Positions 1 to 10,282 of a DNA stretch of 33,437 bases are shown here, in pieces. A program made the translations under genes and the position numbers. Below the pieces are notes generated by a model, which was not told the DNA's origin, ran no database searches, and saw only the letters and a list, made by a program, of their open reading frames with translations. The stretch's first letter is position 1. The number at the start of each line of letters is the position of its first letter. The stretch is from Amphimedon queenslandica (taxonomy: Eukaryota > Porifera > Demospongiae > Haplosclerida > Niphatidae): positions 1 to 33,437 of the forward strand of contig NW_003546838.1 in NCBI RefSeq assembly GCF_000090795.2, given 5' to 3'.

Positions 1-1001
1 TATTGTGCCATTTGCTGCAGGACCTTGCCAGTCTGCTGTGCTAGATCAAATGTAGGAGAGAGGCAAAGTATCTAAATAAGGAAAATAGTCTCAGAGATTA
101 AGAGAGGGTGTGATTGTTACTTGAGGGTAAGGCTTAGATGCATCCACTCTGGTTAGCATTGCCAAGACAAAAGCAGCTGTCTTTCCAGTCCCACTTTGAC
201 TTTGAGCAATTAAATTCTGAGGACTATAATCAGAAAAAAATACATTTAATTAAGCTCTCTTGCTCAGTATTTAAGTATCCCTCCCTTCTTTTGTAAGTAT
301 CAACTTACGGGTCAGCTAGTAGAAGTGGTAAAGCCTTTTCTTGTATCTTTGATGGCTTGCTGAATTTCATACTATAAATACCTTTCAAGAGGTTAGGGTG
401 CCTTTATATGAGAGAGAGGTGTTAAATTGTTAATGTACATTATCATAGCATTATCCTGACAAAACAGTAAATAAAAAAAGCAGGAATTGTTAACATTGTT
501 TTGACAACTTACAAAAACCTGAAACATGCTCGTAACTTAATATTAGTTTTGCAAATATGAGAATAGGCTCAGACTTCATGCATGGCCAAAACTTAAAGGA
601 ATGTTTCGATTTTTACTTTAAGTTCTAACAAATCATACGATATTAATTATGTAATTCTAAACATACAGGTTTAGCTCCTCAAATGTTGTTGCTGAGTAAA
701 GAGGAGAAGATGGATCATTTTGGACCACATGGACTTCACTATAAATATCAACGAGTTTCTTCCGTAGTATCTTCGTGAACAGTGATGCTTCAGCTTTAGT
801 AAGAGGAGAGTCCTCAAACTCTTCATCAATAGTAGCTAGAGTGCATGGAGTGGTTGATCTTAATGATTGAGTGATACCAGCTGCAGCTGCTGGAGTGAAG
901 CCAAGTCCTGATGTAGGCCAGGTTGAAGTTGAGGACTTTGTGATTTGGGCCTCTCTTTCCTGTTGATGTACTGCTTGGATCCAGTTCACTGTATCAGCCA
1001 T
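1..1001 (-). CDS. DDX19: DEAD-box RNA helicase DDX19/DBP5, 5' part (runs off window)
   Basis: ATP-dependent RNA helicase that, by family knowledge, acts at the cytoplasmic face of the nuclear pore in mRNA export. Exons in transcription order: 1001-667, 401-309, 223-121, 71-1 (incomplete). All junctions keep phase. The joined protein begins MADTVNWIQ and has the Dbp5-type entry [14 protein letters not shown]. It continues with a Q motif ([14 protein letters not shown]) and motif I ([12 protein letters not shown]), then [17 protein letters not shown], which matches the DDX19 stretch after motif Ia. The DEAD box and helicase C domain lie to the left, outside the window. The start ATG is 140 bp from the oppositely oriented death-fold gene, so the promoter is probably shared. 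DDX19 is the closest match from memory; DDX25 is the only other plausible label. Confidence 0.93.
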
Positions 1002-1141
1002 TGTTTAGAATATAAAGCTACAGGATTTCACAGCCTAACAGGCAGCAAAGTTTACACTGTCTAGCTAGCTACACGAGGGCTCGGGAGTAGCCTAGGCTAA
1101 TCACGTGATCATACTTGCTGCAAAATAGGAGTCGCTGAGAA
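1002..1141. promoter_or_regulatory. Divergent promoter, DDX19 / death-fold gene
   Basis: The 140 bp between two outward-facing start codons. It holds one palindromic E-box, TCACGTGA (CACGTG at 1102-1107). No TATA box is obvious. Shared regulation is inferred from spacing only. Confidence 0.55.
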
Positions 1142-3224
1142 ATGGCTAGTTGTAGTCCTTCTGTGTCTCTTCAAACTCTCAGTAGGTCTAATAGCAGTTA
1201 ACTTTAATTATAACTAATGGGTAGGTATTGATGATCTAAATGATGTTTTGCAGCTTCTTAAGGATTGTGACTTCCCTGACAAAGAATGGATGACTCTTGG
1301 CCTCAACCTTGGCTTAACCAAAAATACATTGGACAGCATTGAAGCCAATCACCCTAGGGACGTTCACCGTTGTTTAGTTGAATGCCTGTCCAAGTGGCTT
1401 AAGAAAGCAGATAAGGTTATTAGCCCTACTCATGAAACCCTATCCACTGCAGCCCGTTCCATTATGGAGATTGCTGTAGCTGAGAAAATTTCGGAGAGAA
1501 AGGATCAAGAGAGTGAGTTAACATTAATATTATGACATCACAAATCAACATAATTGTTATTTTCAGAAATAAATCATGTACTGGCTCTTAGCATTTTTGA
1601 TAGCTATTATTCAAAACTCCTACAGACGTTGTCTGACCCAGCAACTATGGCTTATAAGTTGCACAAGGAAGGTGTGTTTGAACGGGAAGTACTAGAAAGG
1701 ATCGAATCAGAAAGTTCCTCTATCTCTAAGCAACGGGAAATATTGTTGGATTCCCTTAAAGAAAAAGTGGTAGCACAATATACTTGCCTTGAAACTTTCA
1801 TCATTTCATTATGCAAGTTTACTGATGATACCAAAGAAGGCCTTGCTATGAAGAAAGACTATGGTACATGATACTATATATTTGAGTTTTTTATTGTCAA
1901 TTTTATAGAAGCAAATGGCATTAAAATTCAATCAGAGAGGCAGCTTGAAGAAAATCAAGGCTTAAAAGGTATAGTACTGAATACAGAAGGGCATCTTATT
2001 TCATATACATTTCAAGCCTTGTTCAATGTGTTGCTATTTTAACAACTTTGTAGTAATAGAGCTTATACAACACTGAATTCTTGCTATTATATTTACATTA
2101 ATTTATGCATTGTTATTTTAGGCTCTGTGCTTTATAATGGAATTTTGTATCATCAACAAAAGGAAGTTGGATGCTGGGAAACAACATTAGCTGTTGGCAA
2201 AGATGCAAATGCACTTATACAAGTAATATCTATATTGTGTCGTAATTGTGACAAATAATATTATTGTATAGCATATTAAAAGTACATTTCCACATGCTGA
2301 ACAAGATACTTCAATATCATTTACTTTCACTCAACCTAATGGCATACTTGAATTGAAACTGAGTCCTGTAGGAAGAGTTCCATGTGAGTATGGATGGAGA
2401 CTAGATCCTAAGCAAGAACCAATGCAAGTATGTCCACACACAAATACATAATTCTATCATATTATCTAGGTACTTCAGAGTTTTGTTGACAATGCTTTGA
2501 TGGGTAGTTGCAGTATGTCAGTGTCTGCTAAACCAGGTGTTGCTACTGAACCAATTCGGCATCCAATCAAGTTACTTGGAATAGAACCTGAAACTACTAT
2601 ATACATCAACAGACAACCTCCTCCTTCTCCTTCCCCTGCTGCTCCATTAGAAAGTAAATCAACTGATGTAGTTACTATTGTATTTATATTCTATTTATTA
2701 GAAAAAATATCGAATGAAAGTATTTTAGCTATGCATAAATATGAAATAGGTAATAACATGAGCACTATATATAGCTCAATACTAATGAATTGGTTTAAGA
2801 TGCAAAATAGATACTGTTTGTCAAATAATACAGAAATCCTTCATTAATAGGTGGATGTTCTGATTATGGTAGTCAAGTCATAGCAGAGGAATCTGATAGA
2901 ATAAAGAAAAATCTTAAGTTGACTCCGAAGTTAATGCAGAGTTTAGTTGAGAGAGAAGTAATTAAGGAAGAGATTAGAGATTTTTTTAATGAGACCTATG
3001 ACATGACTGATAATGAAAGAATGAATATGCTACTCTCATTTGTCAAAGCTGCTGTTAAAAATGATGGTGACAATTTTCTATTCTTTTTGGAAGCAATGAG
3101 AGATCAGGATTCTGCAAAAGCTAATGAATTAGCAGATGATTTGAAAGAGTTTCATGATGACATGTATCGAAATGATTTACCAAATGCATTTGTTGATGGA
3201 AAGTTTGTTTATCTTGATTATTAA
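1142..3224 (+). CDS. Multi-domain death-fold protein (death domain plus CARD-like modules)
   Basis: Exons: 1142-1181, 1225-1512, 1567-1863, 1909-1968, 2122-2222, 2272-2427, 2470-2653, 2851-3224; total 1500 nt, 499 aa, phases consistent. The start ATG is followed by MASCSPSVSLQTLS. Residues ~14-95 read as a death domain (IDDLNDVLQLLKDCDFP, then WMTLGLNLGL). Residues ~110-205 form a second all-helical module (DPATMAYKLHKEGVF, then REILLDSLKEKV) that looks CARD-like. Residues ~230-375 (LYNGILYHQQ to YINRQPPPSPSP) are an unassigned mixed region ending in a proline-rich linker. Residues ~380-490 are again helical and CARD-like. No NACHT, LRR, kinase or caspase motif is seen, so an adaptor role in cell-death or immune signalling is inferred. 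The death domain is the secure part; the other modules need profile searches. Confidence 0.8.
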
Positions 3225-3438
3225 GTATATTAACATAATTTTTTACTTTGCTTGACCTTGACATAATTATTTTTTTGAAAATTAGTTTTAATTAAACAAA
3301 TAATTGATAAAAAACCACATAATCATCACAATATCAAAAACTGTACAACATAGTAATAATAATAATAACAATGATAATAATAATAATATGAGATGATGAG
3401 GGTGAGGGGAGAGAGAGTATGAAGCATCTGTCTTAATT
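3225..3438. other. Convergent intergenic spacer
   Basis: The 214 bp between the stops of the death-fold gene and the BMAL gene. It is AT-rich with short ATA/ATG repeats and must hold both 3' ends. No other gene is seen. Confidence 0.6.
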
Positions 3439-4004
3439 CTAATCAAAAATATCAAGATCAAGCTCGTTAAATATATTATTAGATCTAAAAGGATCAGCAT
3501 CAACTTGATTCAAGAGCTGCTGCAGGTCAGAGCAATTCTCAAGCCCATCAATCAAACTGTGATAAGCTTGAGCTGAGCCCTCGAGATCAACTTCAGCAGG
3601 AAACAGGCCAGGAGGAAAGCCGTAATTGAAATCTTTTCTGTGTGGGGTCGGTGTTGTCATCTTCATGTAATTTTCAACAAGTCTCTGAGCAGTCACTGCA
3701 TTCTCCTGCACTGTAGTGTCTGCTGGTTGAGTGACTACACTTGAAGACTGAGAGTCCACAAGAGACTGAGAGGAAGTAGAGGGAGCAGGAAGAGGAGGAG
3801 GTATGGTGCCGCTGCTGCTGCTTTTTGAAGTCTGCTGCCAGTTTAAATCAGGAAGAAGGCCGGTGAGTTCATTGTTTTTCATTCCTCCTCCTCCTCTATT
3901 ACCACTTGCTCCTCTATTAACAGGCCCAGAGGTTGATTGTTTGGAGGCATCAACTTGTGCCACTGTTTCTTGAGCCTGCTCTGACTTCTCCCCTCCAGTT
4001 GACC

Positions 4005-4055
<51 letters not shown>

Positions 4056-6136
4056 CATACTTATAACTTAAAAATAGCTTTACACAGCATTTGTAAATTG
4101 ATAACCCTCACCTTGTGTGTACTACGTTAGTGCACACAACATACTCCACTTGATGAGAGAATGGATTAACAAAACTGAAGGCTTTCATTGCAAGCCAAAC
4201 CCACTTCTTGTCCTTTGAGAGGAACCGATAATGGACAGTTGGCATTGGAGTCCTCTGCTTCATTGCTAAAGAAAAGGAGAGACTCGTTATGATGTTAGGA
4301 GAGGGATTAAATTAAAGTACCTTCATGGTGGAGCTGTATCATCTTTTGCATGTCATCAGGATGGAAGTAATCATAGGAGTTGTGACCAATGAGATCTTGG
4401 GGAAGATAACCCAAAATATTAGAGACACTAAAAAAATAAAATAAAATAAAATAATAATGATACATGAAGGGAAAAAAAGAGAAGCAAAAAAGTTTAAATA
4501 CCGTGGGTCAATATAGCTGAAACGTCCATCAACTCCAACTCTTGCAATAAACTCTCTATCATTGCTAGGTAGCATGGAACTAGCACAAGCGGAAGAGGTG
4601 GAGTCTCCGAAATGCTGCAACCTAGCAACAGCAACAAGACAGGCCCCGTTGGCATCTTTCTCAACTTGTAAAGATTGTCTCTCAGCCGGAGTCAGATTCC
4701 TAATAACCATTAATAACCTTTAATAACCAGTACTTAATAACTAATATGACAACATTAAACATTTCAGATAGCCATAACTTTAAAAATATTAATCAAAATC
4801 AGCTCAAACTTTCCATACAGCATAAATATATCAATATGTATCAGAAAATGTAATAAAAATTTGGGGTGATTTCAGAGCCATTTTTTGGAAAAAAACCATG
4901 AGCTATAGCCTTGGGTATTTTTCAAAATTTTGGCATTTTCTTAAAATGGCTGTAACTTGAAAAACTGAAGTCGGAACCAGCTCAAAATTTCTACAAAGCA
5001 TAAGCACATGAATATGCATCAGAAAATGTAATAAAAATTGGGGGTGATTTCGGAGCCATTTTTCAGGAAAAACCATGGGCTATAGCCTTGGGTATTTTTC
5101 AGAATTTTGACATTTTCTTAAAATGGCTGTAACTTGAAAAATTGAAGTCGGAATCAGCTCAAACTTTCTACACAGCATAAGTACATCAATATGCATCAGA
5201 AAATGTAATAAAAATTGGGGGTGATTTTGGAGCCATTTTTCAGGAAAAACCATGGGCTATATAGCCTTGGATATTTTTCAAAGTGTTGGCATTTTCTTAA
5301 AATGGCTGTAACTTGAAAAATTGAAGTCGGAATCAGCTCAAAATTTCTACAAAGCATAAGGACATCAATATGTATCAGAATATATAATTAAAAATAAGAG
5401 ATAATTCTGGAGCCATTTTTTGAAAAAAACTATGAGCTATTATAAAAATTAGATGGTCATAACTCAAAAATTGCAGCCAAATTCACTCTAACTTTCTACA
5501 TATCACGAGGCCACTGTAAATCTAATGAAAGGCATGCTTTTGTAGACCCAAAGACAGCTGGACTGTAGCCAAAGTTAGTGAATTTTTGTAATTTTACAAA
5601 TAAATATGCTAACCTAATAAAACCAGTACAATGTAGCACGGCATATTGATTTGGTAGTGATGAAGTAATAGATTTCTCTGATTCACAATCAGTTGTACCC
5701 TAAAGAGATAATAGCAATAATAATGATAATAATAATAATAATAATAATTCAATATTAATGTAGTCAATAAAACCACAAAGCCTCACACATCAAAGATGAC
5801 TATATTACATATATTAATTAAATTACATCTACAGATATTATTATTATTTATACCATACACCTCCATATTAGAATTGTTTTCATACGCACAATAGCTCCAG
5901 TATAATAAGTATAGGTGATGTACATACACATACAAGTATGTGTGTGAGACAGTGTGACATTGGTTAACCACATTAGGGTAGAGAGATAGAGGGATAGTAA
6001 ACAAAGGTTATGAGAGGTAATTACATTAGAAGAGGATGTTGAATCAGGTGAAGCCATTATTGACTGGCCCCTCTTCACTCTGCACAAGAATGATCTTCTC
6101 AGTCCATTCATTGACTGTGGGTGCATTACCAATGGA

Positions 6137-6168
<32 letters not shown>

Positions 6169-7220
6169 TAAAAGGAGAAAAAATTATTAAAGTAAAGGAA
6201 GCAATAAGTGAACAAGTGATAAAGTGTTTAGTACATGTGGACAATGGCCTTACATTTTGAACTGTTGTGTTTTGAATTAGCAGCAAGAGCTAAAAAAAGA
6301 ATTTAAATAAATTTAAAAATCGTGCCTCCTACACATCATCATCCCTTACCTTCTTCAACATCAAATGATGCTAGCTGCTCCTTAACCTTTTGAATATCCT
6401 TTGGGTGCAGTAAGTCATAGAGCGTTGAGCCGATCCAGTTCTCCTAATGTAAGATCATGTGACTATCAAGTGAGTATCGTGTGACTTACAGCTGGCTCGT
6501 GAAGCACATCAGATATTGTATCAGACACAAATAAGACGCAGGCTTTGTCACAGCTAATAATCATCATGAATCCATTAGCAGCCTAAGGAGAAGGATTAAA
6601 AATACTTTAAATAATAATTATTACAATACCTCAACAACTAGTTGTTTCAGTTCGTCATCTGTTAGGAAACCAGGCTTATAATCAGAGTTACAATGAGGGT
6701 CACCTACCAAAAAGGAAAGAGATAAATAGTGGGAAACTAACAGAATGTGAATGATAATAATCCACAAATAAGAAAGAGCATTGCATACATGCATAGCACA
6801 TGTGCATACATGTACGTGTGCATATGTAGAGATTAACATTATTAAGATGGATATACATAATAAGTAAACACTATTATAAAATGTATCCTCTTTGATTTAA
6901 GTTGTGTACATGACATTAATCATAAAAATAATGACAAGAATTAGTATACATTACACAGTACATGTACATGGTGCAGGTGATATCAAGAGTATATGTAGGT
7001 CTACTTTTCTTAGTGTAATTAAATACTGTACCTCTTAGATTCTTCATGTGGTCAACTGCCATCTTTAGAATTGACAGCTTATCAAGTTTACGTGGTACTG
7101 CGTTACAAGCTGGTATCATCTGAGCCAGCTCAGACATGTAGCGGTTCATTTTCTCTCTTCTTCTCTTCTCAACCTCACAGTGCTGTGAACGCCTATGAGA
7201 GAGGGGAAGAGGGAGAGAGA

Positions 7221-7305
<85 letters not shown>

Positions 7306-7870
7306 GGAGGAGGAGGCGAAGGAGAATAAGATGAAACACATAAGTTATTGGCCTCCCTCTCCCCCTCCTTACTTTGCTTCTGCTGATAGTTTAGATCCAG
7401 ACATGTTCTTGTGTCTATGAGACTCCTCATCATCAGATAACCTATCATGATCCAGTGGTAACATTGGCAACATCATCGACCCAATTGAGGGATGAGGATG
7501 ATGGGAACCAGCCATGAGCTCTTGTGAGAAACTACACAAGACACATAAAAACACACACAAAAAAAGTAAAGATGGAAAGAATTTCAAGGAAATGGAAAGA
7601 TATAGTAAAAGGAAATGTACATAAAGCATACAAAAATCTCCCTAACGGTGAATAGTCAACAACATCATACACAATTTACAGGTTATGTGGAAAAGACTAC
7701 AAATTAACAGCAAAGAGAATAAATGGAGTTGTCACTTAACCGAGTACTTAACAGATGGGCACATTTATCTGGACACACGCACCAAAAGGCAAATAGCCTG
7801 GCTTTTCCGTGACTCTAACTTACTCGAGTTTAGGTCTCTTCCCTCCTGGCATAAATGGGTCGGTCATCAT
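3439..7870 (-). CDS. bHLH-PAS transcription factor, BMAL/ARNT class
   Basis: Partner-type bHLH-PAS factor that dimerises with class I bHLH-PAS proteins and binds E-boxes (family knowledge). Exons in order: 7870-7824, 7531-7373, 7192-7032, 6703-6630, 6582-6490, 6443-6350, 6289-6254, 6137-6025, 5699-5614, 4699-4502, 4427-4321, 4265-4112, 4003-3439; 628 aa, close to BMAL1 length. The bHLH (aa ~70-122) has CEVEKRRREKMN and CNAVPRKLDKLSILKMAV. PAS-A begins with FLTDDELKQLV and AANGFMMIISC and contains LHPKDIQKVKEQLAS. PAS-B runs from EFIARVGVDGRFSYIDPR through the FHPDD segment to EYVVCTN. RKLDKL and LHPKDI.KVKEQL fit BMAL better than ARNT, from memory. The C-terminal ~185 aa are Ser/Gln-rich and end NELDLDIFD, a possible activation motif. 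Introns hold a 177-bp tandem array and GA/TAA microsatellites. Confidence 0.92.
4005..4053. repeat. (TAA)n microsatellite
   Basis: About 16 uninterrupted TAA units at the acceptor end of the last BMAL intron; on the gene strand the repeat runs directly into the AG acceptor. Confidence 0.95.
4760..5530. repeat. ~177-bp tandem repeat array, about 4 copies
   Basis: It lies in the BMAL intron 4700-5613. The marker ATGGCTGTAACTTGAAAAA recurs at 4946, 5123 and 5302 (periods 177 and 179). Divergent edge copies begin near 4770 (GCCATAACTT) and 5453 (GGTCATAACTC). Each unit also has CAGCTCAAA.TTTCTAC, GCATAAG.ACATCAATATG, TGTAATAAAAATTGGGGGTG and GGGCTATAGCCTTGG. Inner copies are clearly more alike than the edge copies. 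Related single copies occur in other introns of this window. Confidence 0.93.
6141..6170. repeat. (GA)n microsatellite
   Basis: A GA run just upstream of a BMAL acceptor; on the gene strand it is a CT tract serving as polypyrimidine tract. Confidence 0.9.
7200..7302. repeat. (GA)n microsatellite, ~100 bp
   Basis: A nearly pure GA tract with a GGGA-interrupted left edge, inside the BMAL intron 7193-7372, ending a few bases before the acceptor of the bHLH exon. The long Arg/Glu and Ser/Leu open frames across it are not genes. Confidence 0.95.
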
Positions 7871-8073
7871 GATGACAGTTAACTAATGTCTCTTTCTGTA
7901 ATAGAAATACTACTTGTTCTTCGGCTAGAATGAGTGTCCTTCTTTTTGGATTTCAATCAGTATACGGATATAAATTTACGGATTAGTATACTATGACCAC
8001 ACCCTCAAACATAATTCCAATAAATAACTAATGAATATTAAATTTTAATAATTAAAAAATAATGCATTATTAA
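7871..8073. promoter_or_regulatory. Upstream region of the BMAL gene
   Basis: The 203 bp between the BMAL start codon and the stop of POLR1F, both on the minus strand. It must contain the BMAL promoter and the POLR1F 3' end. I see no clear motif. Confidence 0.4.
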
Positions 8074-8929
8074 CTAATGTTTGGTTCTTCTCTTTTTCTT
8101 TGATGAATGTTCCATTGAAGGAGGTCCTTCTAATGAATCCTTTTTCTTTCTTTTCTTTTTCTTTGGCGATAGTATACTATTACACACCTTGTGACAAGTT
8201 TGGGAATCTTGATCATCACTACCAGGTATTTCTTCCATTGTACTAAATCTACTTGTTTCAATATCTTCTTCTGCTTCAGTCGCTAGCTCAGAATGCTTCC
8301 TCTTTCTCTTTTTCTTCTTCTCTTTTGACAAAACCTCCTTCTCATCATCGTTAGCCTTTGATCCTCTACCTTCTTCACCTACAATTTCAAATAAAATTCT
8401 ATTTAAAAGTAATTACAAGCTTACTATTCGATTGCCGCATTGCATTAGTCAATAATAGCCTTCCAAATAGCACATACTCATCGTTTTCAATAGAAACCCT
8501 TGTAATATTCACTAATACAGGGTCCCCCTCACTGAGCATCACAGACCCCTCCATCTCGGTATAGGGTATCACTATATTCATGCATTTTGCCCAGGTACAA
8601 GTGACAAAATCTTCACCGACTCTATTAACAGTTGCTAGTATTGTGGAGTGTAATGGAGTCTGAAGTACAGTTGCATTGTATTGTATATCAACGTGTATCT
8701 GAGGAAGGTCGGCCATTAATAGTCCATAGTGTTTGAGGAGTGCTGGCCTGGAGTATGATACCAGTATTCCTCCTAATTTTGAGGAATAGTTTAAAAGTCT
8801 TTTGTTCAAGTGTTGGTATATGGCATTCCCAATATCTCCCATGTAAGATGGCATCAAGGAGACGTGCTCTCTCACAGATACTGATACAAATGGCAGACAA
8901 TCCGGCTCTTCTTCATAAATCTCTTCCAT
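8074..8929 (-). CDS. POLR1F: RNA polymerase I subunit RPA43 (TWISTNB)
   Basis: Stalk subunit of RNA polymerase I, which makes rRNA in the nucleolus (family knowledge). Two exons, 8929-8425 and 8378-8074, with a 46-nt intron; 269 aa against roughly 340 in human. The N-terminal part (LNKRLLNYSSKLGGILVSY, then NRVGEDFVTCTWAKCMNIV and DPVLVNITRV) reads as the RPB7-like N-terminal and OB domains. The second exon encodes a disordered, lysine-rich tail with KEKKKKRKRKHSE and PKKKKRKKK blocks, as in vertebrate TWISTNB. It is head-to-head with RPL27A, 146 bp apart. Confidence 0.85.
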
Positions 8930-9075
8930 TCTTCAGGATTCCAGTACTTCATTCATTAACCATCCAGCCACACCTTTATGTGATCATTCAACAGGCCGGC
9001 CACGTGCTGTCACGTGTGCTATCATCACCTCTCACGTGAGCCTTCTTCCCTTGCGCATGTTCTATTGGGATAAAG
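8930..9075. promoter_or_regulatory. Divergent promoter POLR1F / RPL27A with E-box cluster
   Basis: The 146 bp between outward-facing start codons. Three CACGTG E-boxes lie at 9001-9006, 9011-9016 and 9033-9038. A half NRF1-like TTGCGCAT follows at ~9051, and a pyrimidine-rich CCTTCTTCCCTT at ~9041 suits a 5'TOP start for the ribosomal protein gene. Confidence 0.75.
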
Positions 9076-10151
<1,076 letters not shown>

Positions 10152-10282
10152 CATTGTTGCCATTGTTATTATTATTAATACAATTTATTCTGATTGAAAG
10201 TACTATGAAAATACTAAAGTGAATGAATGGGTGTGTGAGATGTTGGTCTATAGGTGTGGTTTGGTTTGAAAACTTATGAAAA

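Noticed and set aside
1182-1253. Acceptor TTTTGCAG at 1253 for the second death-fold exon
   Set aside because: It breaks frame with the first exon; the acceptor at 1224 keeps phase and restores SIDDLNDVLQLLKDC, a normal death-domain start.
5783-6286. Overlapping hydrophobic minus-strand frames as small membrane proteins
   Set aside because: The segment contains BMAL exons 6137-6025 and 6289-6254; the rest is intron.
7071-7448. Long open frames rich in Arg/Glu or Ser/Leu
   Set aside because: They are translations of the GA microsatellite in a BMAL intron; the real exon there is 7032-7192 on the minus strand.
3439-7870. Calling the bHLH-PAS gene ARNT
   Set aside because: RKLDKL in helix 2 and LHPKDI.KVKEQL in PAS-A fit BMAL better from memory; the class is sure, the exact orthology is left to a tree.
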